Assembly (NCBI GenBank): GCA_964247055.1
Contig: OZ176050.1
Coordinates: 13,330,001-13,394,000, forward strand
Origin: Paragordius varius
Lineage: Eukaryota > Nematomorpha
Reading direction: 5' to 3'
DNA length: 64,000 nucleotides
Shown here: piece after piece, positions 24,101 through 35,800 of the stretch
Layout of the letters: every line of letters begins with the position of its first letter
How positions within the stretch are numbered: the first letter of the stretch is position 1
The notes under the pieces: model-generated
The model's database searches: none
What the model was told of the DNA's origin: nothing
What the model saw: the letters and a program-made list of their open reading frames with translations, nothing else
Translations under genes and position numbers: made by a program

Positions 24101-27100
24101 TTGTTGGTAAAATTAAATATTATAAAATATTTCTTTATATAAAGGGTATATATTATATTTTGATAAATTTTATATTTAAAAAAAATTTAAATTTTAATTT
24201 TATTGTTATAGCTTTTACAATTGCGTGGGTACTCTTTCAATCACTCGGCAGATTTTGAAACTGTCCGTATGATAAAGGAGAAGCTGTGTTATTCAGCTTA
24301 CGATATTGAACAAGAAGAACGGTTATCGATGGAAACGACAGTTTTGCTGGAAAAATATGTGGTATTTATTTTTTTGTTAATGATTTATTTCAAATAATTT
24401 GATTATACGTCTTTATACGCTATTTCTCCTTTCAAAAGAAGTAGTAAGCGTGTTATAGTTTTCCATTCCTTTCTGTCTACAGTTTGTTCGATTTTGATAT
24501 CTGAGAAAATCGCCAGGTCTTCTTGAATGGTGGATTGCCAGGTTTTTAAGGTATCTACCTTTTTTATTATTATTATTATTAGTTGAATAAGACTGTATAA
24601 GTTTTATCCAGTTTGTGTCTTGAGCTCTGTGGATGTGACCAGCCCAACTCAAACGGTAATCTCACGGATAGCTGTATATTAAATGGTTTAATTTTTAGGG
24701 CAAAATTTGACTTGGAAATTGTATAGATGTTAGGAGGGTTATGTGTGAAAAGAATGGCGTTTAGGATTTTTCGCTCACCCTTTTGCAGTAATAGTAGATT
24801 TGATTTAGTCATAGGCCATGTTTCCGTACCATATAGTATAGCGGGACATGTACTGATTAAAACGTATTTATTATTTACTATTCCAGCCGGCTTTGATTCT
24901 ATGCGATAAGGCCGATTCTAGCATCTAAAGTATCACCTAGGTATGTAAATTTGTCGACAAATTCGAATAAATTGGAGGATCGAGGGATTCTATGGTTAAT
25001 GTATTGGTTGTACTGCACGGGAGGCAGATAAAGTTTTTATTATTACATATATAAACTTTTTAAAGTGGAGCATTTTTTATTATGTACCCACTTTAAACAT
25101 TTGTTACACTTTATTTTATTGAATTTGACTTTACAACTCAATGAGCACATGGAGCAGGGCCATTTTTTTGTCACCTTGTTTTCATCGAACATTAGTTTGG
25201 TTTTAGACGTGTATTCACCTTTAAACCGAATTGCTTTAGGGTATCCTCCTTCCATAAATTTAATTTTCCCCTTAATTCCGTTGCTGATGTGGCACAGCAT
25301 AATATTAAGTCATTAGCGTACAAAAGTTCAACAAAGGATAGGCCTTTTCGTATGTCTTTTGTGATCTCCTCATCTCCATAATTAGGATGAATAAAAGGGG
25401 GCTCAATATAGAACCATGGTGTAGGCCGTTTTCAAGTGGGATGGGGTTCGGAGTATCGCCAACGCTTGTACGGATTACAGTTGATGAGGGTTCTTATATA
25501 GTGCTTCTATTATTTGTATCTTTATATTTTCCTCTATACCCTGCTTTCTGAGCGTTCAAGAAATCAGGTGTTACGGGACTGAGTCGAAAGCCTGTTCCAT
25601 GTCTACAAACGCATACATAGTGGAGTATCAACGGAATTAAATTTATGGAAGAATGATACCCTAAGGCAATTCGGTTTAAAGGTGAATACACATCTAAAAC
25701 CAAACTAATGTGCGATGAAAACAAGATGACAATAAAATGGCCTTGTTCCCTGTGCTTATTGAGTTGTAACGACAAATTTAATAAAGTGTGTAACAAATGA
25801 TTATTGCCACCCAATTCGAATTTTACGGAATTTTTTTGATCATTTTCAACCAAAATTTTTAAAACAACGCAAAAAGATAAACAATAAATACAATATGCAT
25901 TTATTAAAGTTTTTTAAACTCACTGGCACGTATTTAAAGTGGGTACATAATAAAAAATGCTCCACTTTAAAAAGTTTATATATGCAATAATAAAAACTTT
26001 ATCTGCTGCTCCCCCCGTGCAATACAAAAACAATAACCATAGGATCTCCTTGCCCCAAGTCCTCCAAATTATTTCGAATTTGCAGACAACAAATTTACAT
26101 ACCAAGGTAATACTTTAGAAGCTGGTGGTGGTATAAAATCGGTTTTACTGGATATAATCAAAACCGGCTAGAAAAAGTATCATAGTTTGCGCACAATAGT
26201 TAATGATAAGCCTTAACAGCTGAAACTCACCATCTTTCTTTTAATAATTTGTTAGTATATACATAAATAATTTTATGTTTTATATTTCATAAAAAAAATT
26301 TCTTTGTAATTTGCTTGTGTAAATACATTTTATGTAATGTGACTATTGATTGCTTTTTTGTTCTGGAATATATATATATATATTATAGGGTTTTTTTCTC
26401 ATTTATGTAGGTGAAAGAAATCTTTTTATCTGTAAAATTGATTAAATAAAAAGGTTTTGAGATTTTTTTATATAATTTTATCTATATACCGGCATTTAAG
26501 CTTAATAAAGTTGTTACTATATTAAATTTTGTTTAAAATTTCATTAATACCATACGTTGTAGGTACCGATAATTCCGAAAAAATTGATTTTTTTTATCTT
26601 GTGGCATACCATTTCAAAAATATGAATAACATTAATACAATTACATTTCAAAACTTTACACATCTACCTTGAGTCCATTAATAAATTTGACCGTAATACT
26701 TATGCTAATAAAAAATCAAATTATAGATTTAAGGTTTATTTAAAGCATTTACTATATCATTAATTTATTAAATTTTTTTCATAAGAATTTTATTTTTACC
26801 CACAAAAAACGTAATAGTTACCCGATGGAAGGATCATAAAACTTGATAGAGAACGATTCGAAGCCCCAGAATGTTTGTTTCAACCCCATCTTGTGGATGT
26901 TGAAAGTCCTGGACTGGCAGAATTACTTTTTAACACTATACAATTGGCAGATATTGATATCCGACCCGAATTTTATAAGCATGTAGTGCTTTCTGGTAAT
27001 AAACCTTTGCTTAATTTTTACTTAATTATATACCATTTACAGTTCAAATTCACCTTTAAACAATTCAATTCACCCTAAAATAATTTATGTTTTAAAAATA

Positions 27101-30100
27101 AAAATTACCTTAATTTTTTAATATTTCAAAACCTAAAAATTTGTTAAAAATTAATATAATACTGAAAAAATAATAAACTATGTATAAAATTATATTTCTG
27201 ATTAATAATCAGTTATATTAGGCCGAAAACACATAATTTATTTTTGTGAATTAAAATTGTTCAGGGGAATAGTTTAAGGGTGAATTTGAATTGTAAATGG
27301 TATATAAATTAATTGTAAAAATTATATATATTGAGTTTAGTTTTTTTTTCAAAGCACCTATGGTTTTTTATCTCTTTGAAATATCGAAGGAGTATATGAC
27401 AGTCAAGATTTCCGCTAAAATGGTTATAAAAAAAATCTTTTATTTCTAATTGAAGATATATAAAACCTATCAGTTTGACCAATGGTTCTCAATATTTTTT
27501 ATGCACGCCTCAAATCTTGCCCCCCTTTCCCTTCTCCTCCCAAAAATGCAAAATTTATTATACTGCTATAAAAATCATAATAAATAAGATCCTTGAATCT
27601 GTAATTCTGGATATATGTTTTCCATATCGGGGGACAAATCTTGATAATTTGCCCCTCATTAACCTTAACAGTGATTACTCTCACTACTAACTTTATGATT
27701 AAAATTAAAAAATATTAAATTATCAACTATAATAAACATTATGTTTAATAACATAAATTTAGAGGCGTTTTTCCAGATTTACGCCTCCCTTTTGGGAACG
27801 ACTGAGTTTGACAATGGCTTCAAAATTTGAATTTTTTTCATTTTTCAATATAATTTATAATAATTGCTATTTAGGTGGAAATACAATGTACCGGGGTTTT
27901 CCTTCACGATTAGAACGAGAAATCAAACAACTTTACTTGGAACGCGTTCTTAAAGGCGACCTATCTCGTCTTGCTGTACGATATTTTTATAATTTTTTTG
28001 TTTTTTTTTTGATAAAAATTGAGTTTATTTATTTTTTAAATATAGTGAACAATCATATATTACACTTATTTACCCTTAAATAAATTATGTATTTTTAAGA
28101 TAAATTACCTATATTTTTTATATTTTCAATAAAAATAAAAATTTGTTTAAAATTAAAAAAAATACTGAAAAAATAATAAACTATGCCATTAAGATATATT
28201 TCATATTAATGATGACTTATATTAGCCCGAAAATTCAATATTTAGGGTGAATTGAATTTTAATTGTTCAAGGGTTTTGAATTTTTAGAGGGTTAATTTGA
28301 ATTGTTTAAGGGTGAATTTGAATTCTTCGAGGGAAAAATTGAGAATGTATTTGAATTGTAAATGGTATATAATACCCAAACAAAACTCATTACTCTATTT
28401 AATGAGTTTTTTGTCCTGAACAACGTTTTTAAATAATTTTTTTTATTCAAAACATTTCCATTTTACGTATAAATCTAAAACCATTTTTGTTTTATTATTA
28501 TTATTATTATTATTACATTACATGTTTTCACTCGTGAGAGCGGTCATGTTATACAACCTGTCTCGCCATAAAACTCTATCTATGGCGTCCTCTGCATTAA
28601 GCTCGTATTCTGCTAGCTCTCTTTTTACTGTATCTATCCATTTTGTTTTAGGCCGCCCACGTCCTCGTTTTCCCTCAACTATATAACCATCTATTATTTT
28701 TGCAATATAATTAGAATCTCTCCTTTCAATGTGCCCGAACCAACGTAGCCTATTTTTTGACATTCTTTCCGCTATTGGTTTAATATCTGTGTTCCCACGA
28801 ATAAATCTATTCTCGATTTTGTCCTTTCTAGTTACCCCACACATCATTCTGAGCATTTTCATTTCAGTCACGTTAAATTGTCTTTCTTCGGATTTTTTGA
28901 CACCCCATGTCTGTGAATTATACATCATTGAGGGCTGGACAACTGAACTGTAAATCTTACCTTTCACTCTAACATCAATATTTCGATCGCATAATACGCT
29001 CGAAATTTTCTTCCAATTTACCCAGCTGCTCTTTATTCTTAAATTAATATCGTCAGTTAACGAACCATCTGCACTTAACATAGCTCCAAGATATTTGCAA
29101 CTTTCTTTACCCTTCAGAACCCAACTATCATCAACTACCATTTCATGTTGTGGACCACCAAAAGTAATAAGTTCGGTTTTTGCTTTGTTTACTTTCAGAC
29201 CATATTGATCCAGCATAACAACCCATCTGTTTACCGTTCGCTTTAACTCAATTAATGAATCAGACAAGATGATTATGTCATCTGCATACATTAAGTACCA
29301 TCTTGAACTCACATTAACAACCTTGGCTACCTCGTCCATACAAATTATAAACAATAAGGGGCTGAGTGATGAGCCTTGGTAGACTTCATGCTTTATTGAA
29401 AAGGGCTCTGATAAACCTTGTGGGGTTTTAATCCTGGAGGTTGTGATTCGTACATTATTTGTAACAACTTAATATAACTTTCTGGCTCCTTTTTACGACG
29501 GAGACTCCACCAAATAGTTTCTCTAGGAATCCTGTCAAACGCCTTCTCTATATCAATCAAAACCCCGTGTAATTCTTTCTTTTTTTCAATGTGTTTTTCA
29601 ATCAACCTCCTAACCGCATGTATAGGATCTACTGTTGACTTTCCTGGCATGAAACCAAATTGATTTCCTTCTATAGATATCATTTTCCTGATTCGCTTTT
29701 CAATTATTTTTTCAAACAATTTCATAGTGTGCGACATAAGTTTTATCCCTCTATAGTTACTACATTCATTTATATCACCTTTTCCTTTAAATAAAGGCAC
29801 AGTTAAACTTTCCTTCCATTCAACCGGGATTTCATACGTTGAAACAACTTTATTAAATACACGCTCCAAAAAATTTAATCCAGAATTTCCAAGCACTTTC
29901 CAACAATTTATATTTATGTCGTCCGATCCTACAGCTTTGTTGTTTGGCATTTCTAACAAATTAGATTCTACTTCCTTTTGTGTAATTGCTTCTATTGGTC
30001 TAGCAGTAGCTTCAACTGTATTTGGCAAAAATATCTCGCCTACCCCTTCATCTAAACTCACAAAGTACTCTTTCCATCTTTTTAATATTTCTACATTTTC

Positions 30101-32087
30101 GCACAGCAAGCTTCCATCTTTTCCTTTTATTGCAGTCGCATAACATGGCAAATCCATCCTGCGTTTATTCCTTTGCTGCGCAACTTTATACACTTTGTTT
30201 AAACCTTGCTTACTATTTAACTCATCATAAAATAAATTCATTTTTTCTTTCTTAACCTGACCGACTAATTTTTTCAATTCCTTATTTAAACTTTTATACT
30301 TATCTCTATCATCATCATTCCTTGTATGTCTCCATTTGTCAAAAGCCTTACCTTTTTCTCGTGACATCAATATTATTCTTTCATCGTAAAGCCAAGCCTC
30401 TCTGTATACTTGAGATTTTCCGCCTTTTAATCCACAAACTAGAGTTCCTGCCTTTTTGATTAACTGACTTACTTTATCCCAATCACCATTTAACCCTCCA
30501 TCCTCGGATAACCGTATTTCTTTTATAAAAGCCTGCCTTTTTTCGGATAATTTCTCCCACTTAATACTTTTTAATCTCTTTGAATAAGAACCACTTTGTT
30601 TAGACTTTTCTTTCACGAAAAATTTACAAATAAGTAAATTATGTTGCGAACTAACCTCTAAGTTTGGCACGACCTTACAATCTACCACAAGCTTCAATAA
30701 ATCTCTTGGAACAAGTATAAAATCTATTTGAGATTTGTTTATGCCGCTCTTAAAAGTTACTAGATGACTCTCTCTTTTTTCGAAAAACGTGTTCGCTATC
30801 GCCAAATTGTGAGATTGTGCAAATCTGAGCAAATTAATTCCTTCCTCGTTTCTTTCTCCATAAGAATGTCCCCCGTGCCATATTTCAAAAGATTCCCTTT
30901 TTGAACCAAGATGACCATTAAAATCCCCACATAAAAACTTGACTCTGAGCTGAGGGAGAGCGACTATTTTTTCATCTAAAGTCTCGTAAAATTGCTCCTT
31001 TTCTTGTTTGGGTAAACCTATTTGCGGGGCATATATACTAAATACCGTTATGACCTCGTTACCTACCAAAATATCTAAATTCATGATTCGGCTGTTATAG
31101 CGTCTAACCTCTTTAACCTGATTGGACAATTTGGGATTAATGATAATTGCCACTCCATTTCGTCCGCCACTTTCACCTGAGTAATATAGTCGATAATTCT
31201 CTTCCAAAGTCCTTGCTCCGTTTCCGCGGTAACGAGTCTCTTGTAATGCCAAAATATCAATATGTTTAACTTTCATTATTCTCACAATATCATTTAACTT
31301 ACTTTTCAATGAACCAACATTTAAACTAGCAAAATACAGGCATCTCGTATTCCTTTTCGTTCTCTTTGTATTATTGGCCACAACACCAAAACCGCGGCTG
31401 GCCAGGCCTGACCGGTTATTACTATACACATCAATATTCATTTGACAGCTTTAAACAAACAAAATAAAATAATAAAATTGAAGTGTCGAACTAATTATGA
31501 CAAATTGATAGATGTTAAAAAAAAAACCTAGGCTATAGGTATAAACGGAAATTATATTTCGCAATAAAAAAAAATTAAAGCAAAAATTATGTATAAAACA
31601 ATATAAATCAAGGGTTATTTTATGTGTCATAGTAAAAAATAAAAATAAATAGTGCTACAATACTTATCCAAGAATACGATCTATATATTTAAGAGAATAT
31701 TAATAGGCAAATTTTAGGAAAAGGCCAACGGTAAGTCCTACGTCCAAAAACAAAATGGGAATAGGTATGTTATAACAAAAATTTAAAGTATAGGATAAGT
31801 GATAAAAGATAGAATAAACTTTGAAGATAAATAGATAAGAATTTAGAATTTTTTTCTTTTGTGTAATGTACGAACTCGCGCGCGTACAAAACAATAAATA
31901 TTTTTGCTTTATTCCAAATTAGAAATTTAAAATCCGAATCGAAGATCCACCCCGAAGAAAACATATGGTGTTTATAGGGGGAGCTGTGCTAGCTGATCTC
32001 ATGAAACACAATGATAGATGGTGGTTAACACGAACAGAGTATGCAGAGATCGGACCAAAATCACTAGATAAATTTGGACTTTCTTAA
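21159..32087 (+). CDS. ACTR2: Actin-related protein 2 (Arp2/3 complex)
   Basis: Nine exons, in phase throughout: 21159-21200, 21233-21358, 22084-22305, 22604-22676, 23691-23827, 24212-24361, 26818-26995, 27875-27975 and 31923-32087. They encode 397 residues, close to the usual 394. Diagnostic stretches follow the ARP2 order: [122 protein letters not shown] and [16 protein letters not shown]2 with ARP3 forms the pseudo-dimer that nucleates branched actin filaments. Intron 1 is only 32 bp while intron 8 is 3947 bp and holds an antisense LINE; intron 6 (2456 bp) holds more LINE debris. It shares a 98-bp start region with EB1. All motifs expected from the family are present and the gene looks functional. 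Confidence 0.96.
22688..22956. repeat. Tc1-like MITE family 2, copy b (ARP2 intron 4)
   Basis: Starts CAGTAAAAATTGAAATTATA and ends with the inverse (AATTTCAATTTTTACTC), flanked by TA. The left terminus begins at the 12th nucleotide of ARP2 intron 4 (donor at 22677). About 270 bp, non-coding. Confidence 0.8.
23375..23640. repeat. MITE family 1, copy 4 (ARP2 intron 4)
   Basis: TATATACCATCTACG at the left, TGTAAATGGCATATATA at the right, two right-side iterations. Lies 50 bp before ARP2 exon 5. Confidence 0.8.
24410..25640 (-). mobile_element. LINE reverse-transcriptase fragment with zinc knuckle (ARP2 intron 6)
   Basis: Minus strand, 5'-truncated. In order it shows reverse-transcriptase remnants: [12 protein letters not shown] near 25610, then [14 protein letters not shown], the YADD site as YANDLIL near 25310, QFGLKVNT, then a Cys-rich knuckle ([10 protein letters not shown], then CNKCLKWVH). 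These are followed by [13 protein letters not shown], a [20 protein letters not shown] stretch and the typical C-terminal tail (WKTITRLL). Known LINE families carry such a Cys-rich insert within the RT. Many stops and shifts make it an old, dead insertion, antisense to ARP2. Confidence 0.75.
25630..26230 (+). mobile_element. Second LINE fragment, inverted relative to the first
   Basis: Plus-strand copy of the middle part of the neighbouring LINE (the part at about 24900-25310). It repeats [18 protein letters not shown] and the Cys-rich [10 protein letters not shown], then [15 protein letters not shown] after a ~120-bp insertion, then [13 protein letters not shown]. The two fragments together form a long imperfect inverted repeat in ARP2 intron 6. 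Confidence 0.65.
27027..27306. repeat. MITE family 1, copy 5 (ARP2 intron 7)
   Basis: TATATACCATTTACAGTTC at the left and TGTAAATGGTATATA at the right; begins 31 bp after the donor at 26996. Confidence 0.85.
28054..28371. repeat. MITE family 1, copy 6 (ARP2 intron 8), left end damaged
   Basis: The core and right end are typical (four degenerate iterations, then TGTAAATGGTATATA). The left terminus has lost the CCATTT motif. Starts about 80 bp into intron 8. Confidence 0.7.
28500..31441 (-). mobile_element. RTE-like LINE, nearly intact (ARP2 intron 8)
   Basis: One long frame from ATG 31441 encodes an APE-type endonuclease ([39 protein letters not shown]). A reverse transcriptase follows ([41 protein letters not shown]). 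At about 29455 a single-base loss shifts the frame. The rest ([54 protein letters not shown]) continues in another frame to 28518. The element ends with almost no 3'UTR and a (TAA)n microsatellite (28495-28517), typical of RTE-clade LINEs. Total coding length is about 980 codons. It is antisense to ARP2. One main lesion suggests a recent insertion. Flanking duplications were not determined. Confidence 0.9.
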
Positions 32088-32868
32088 TAATAATAATTGA
32101 AACTAATTTAACTACTTTTTGGTAAGTTTTGAGAAGATTTTTTTAGTATATAGAAAGTTTTGATAAGATTTTTTAATTTTAAAAATGGTCCTTAGTGAAA
32201 AAAATCATAACTATATCAGTTATGGACATGATATTGAATAATGTCCATACAAAGAGTAGTATATAATAATTTGTAAAATAATTCAGAAACTAATTTAACT
32301 ACTTTTTGGTAAGTTTTGATAAGATTATTTTTAGTATATGAAAGTTTTGATTAGATTTTTTGTTTTTAAAGTGATAAATTTATATCAGTTATGGACTTTG
32401 TATAAATAATGTCCAATAGAAAGTGTACACTATAATATATTGTAAAATAGTTCAAATACAATGATATTAAGTTTGGTTAATTTAAGGTTTGATTAAAATT
32501 TTTTAAAAGTAAACTTTAAAATTTATTTTTCGGATGGTATGTTGCTATTATTTTAAATTGTTTTTTTTAAATATTTTAATATGTTAATATTTTATAAATT
32601 ATTTTATTAATTTTCTTTTTTCTTCGTATTTAGTTATCCTAATCATCAAACATTTGATACTATACAATATTCCATATAACAAATTTGGCATTTATCCTGC
32701 TAGAAAATTCCTATTTGAATCTATACGCCACACCTTTTTTAAATGCTTTAATATATAAATATATATATTATATATTATCACGAATCACTCATTAATGTTT
32801 TACACATCATTTATTTATAAAGATTTTGCCATAAATGAATTATATTTTCATGCATAAATTTTTTTTGC
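32088..32868. other. ARP2-FTCD convergent intergenic region
   Basis: Both genes end into this 781-bp AT-rich gap. It holds two imperfect tandem copies of a ~180-bp block (about 32095-32270 and 32282-32455, sharing AACTAATTTAACTACTTTTT). No gene was seen. Confidence 0.55.
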
Positions 32869-35800
32869 TTAAACTTTCAGGTCCGTAATTTGAGCTAAAT
32901 AGGTTTCCGAGCCCTTACAAATTTCTCCAATCTTAGTTTCCATCTAATGATAAAATATTTATATTTATTAATAATTATCGAAATCTAAAAAAATCAAAAT
33001 CTAAATATAATATACCTATAATATCAAAAATGATTTAATCGGAAATTTTTTTCATTTAAATATGTATGTACCTTGTGAATAAAATTCAAATCTTTGCACT
33101 GTTTAAGGTTGATCAAAACATTGTATTTGCATCCCATGGTAGCCGAATGTAATAATTGAGCAGATACCTACATTAAAACATCTTAAGATATATCAGAATT
33201 TTATTTATATAAAAGATGAAATTATTAACACAAGTATATTTCTTTAATAAAGACTATATTTTTTTGATATTGTTATGTTAGCCTCGATTTGGAATGCAAA
33301 ATAAGAAATAGAGATGTAAATTGGTATTAGTCAATTATATATACCATTTGCACTTCAAGAGTGTCCTTAAAAAATCAAGTTGGTCCTGGTTCAAGTTGGT
33401 CCTTGAACACTTCAAGTTGGTCTTTAAAATTTATAAATTTTGATTTAACCATAATTTTTGCATTTTTTTATTTTATTATTTTTTAACCTATTTTTTTTTA
33501 TTAAATATTTATTCGTTTAAAATTAAAAATTTTATTGAAGAACCATTTTTTTAAACTTTCTTTCAATTGAACAAAATTATTGACTTTTAATGTTTTTAAT
33601 GAACAATTTTAATGATTAACCAGAAAACTTATATATTTTTTGATTTAGTGTTAAAATCTTATAAAAATCCATAATTATTTTAAGAAATTAATAAATATAC
33701 GGTTTCTTAAAGATTAAAAGTTGATATTAAAATTTATGTTAAATAATAGAAAATAGGTTAAAAACAATAAAATAAAACAAGATTTTATTTTTAAAAACAT
33801 AAAAACATATAGGTAATTTTTAATTTTAAAAATAATTTATTTGAGGGAGAATTTGAATTGTTCAGGGTGTGAATTTCAATTGTTTAAGAGTGAATTTGAA
33901 TTGTTCGAGGGGAAATTTAAATTGTTCAAGGGTGTATTTGAATTGTAATGGTATAATTCTCATTTGAAGTAAAAAAATCAAGGTTTAAAAAAATGGCTGT
34001 GCTTGTGATAAAAAAACTATTGTCTTGTATTTTTAGGCTTTGTCTTTATAATTTCAATTTTCTTTAATAACCTGTAAATCCGATGCTACATTATGATTAA
34101 AAATTTGGCTGAGGGTTACGATATGAGGCCACATTTTCCCAATTTCTCCTGCTAATTCTAAGGGAATAGTTGCGGCTTTTTGGCAAGCTTTTTCAAATTC
34201 TGCTAATCTATGATCGAAATAAGATTGATGTTTCTAAAAATAGTTTTTACTGAGTAATAATTTATAGTTTGATTTAAATCTGTTACATACACATAGGCTT
34301 AATAGAAAGTATAAATTAGAATTAATTCATCTGTCCGTCGAAATAAAGGAACTCATGAACATCAGAAAGTTAAGAAAATTCACAAATTGATAGAATAACT
34401 TTAAAACGATAAAATAAATATTAAATGAAACTCTATAGTAGCGGTTTATAAAAGCTTGTATGTTCCGAAGAGTTAAATATTAAGGAATGTGAATGATTAT
34501 AACTAAATTTAAGTGTTATCGGTTTGACCGCATTTATGACATATCTAAGCTTAAAATATTTTGTGACTACAATCATTTATTTTTGCACATTGTAAACAAT
34601 ATTAAGAAATTTTCAAAATACTAATTAGCCTAATTGTAAAAATACTTTTCATTTTCGTTATGGAAAGTTTTTCTGCCCAATTCCAACACTTGTTTAAAGG
34701 ATTCGGCATCCCTATCCATGTATTCCAAGAAAGTGAATTGTAAATCATACAAGGTCGGTAAAATTTGTTTCACAATTGTATTGTTATGAGCAAATTTTTT
34801 ATTACCATAACTCAATAGACCAACCATACAACTCAAAGATGCACCCTAATTACAATGTATTTAATATTAATACAGTAAAACTAAATTTTAGTTTTTTTAA
34901 AAAAAATTTAATTTTACCAAAGAAGCGACTAGAGCTGAAACACTCCCGCCTCCGGGAACAGCTTTCCGACTCCCCAGCAATGTTATAAAATCAAGGATTT
35001 TTATATCCTTATAGCCAGATTTGTAAATTTTATCACCCAATTTGTATCTATGATATATATATATCAAAAATATAAAAATGTTTAAGACTGCGAACCGGAT
35101 TCGAAATTTACAATTCGGTTTTTAGCTTAGTTGAAGGAGTTAAATGACTGGTTTAGTTGTTTTAAAGCGGCCGAAAACTGGAGCTTTGCGTATTTTTAGA
35201 ATTGTCAAACAAGCGGTAATAGTTTCTGGACTCAAAAGCGCGGTTTGCCAAAGTCATTTTAAATTTTTTTATTTATCTTAGCCATAAAAAGAATAAAGAC
35301 TATAAAACAGGACAAATCACCGTGCAGCCCGCGAAAAACTTAGAAAACTACTAGGTAAATACGATATCTACAATACGCAAAATATCTTGTATAAAAATTT
35401 CTTATTATACAAATTTTCTGAATAAGTTTCCAAACACCAATAGCACAAATTGGTGAGGTAAATAGTAATTATATTTTATTGTTGTACAGTCTTATATGTT
35501 TAAAATGTAAGAAAATATTTAGTAATGGCCATATATTTTTCATATGCGGCCCGCCAAGCTATTTGTGTCGTGGACTAAAGTTAAAAATGCCAAACACAAA
35601 AATTAAATTTTTCTATTTTTGATCAATGTTTATGGAATTTGTTTATATTGTGCAGTTATAATTTGTTGCTAAAACTTACTCAATAATTTGATTGTATTTG
35701 AAAGGTTTCACCGTGTTTAACCCCAAACGGTCGATTGCCTATATATAGAAATAGTATAAAAAATTTAATTATTTTCAAAATATTCAATCATTTCAGTTAA

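Noticed and set aside
25043-25300. Cys-rich frame as a host PHD or zinc-finger gene
   Set aside because: It is flanked by reverse-transcriptase motifs in order and matches the zinc knuckle known in some LINEs; an inverted partner copy lies nearby.
34208-34233. FTCD exon 12 starting at 34233 (AG|AAACATC)
   Set aside because: Phase does not fit exon 11; the acceptor giving 34207 restores the frame and the family length.
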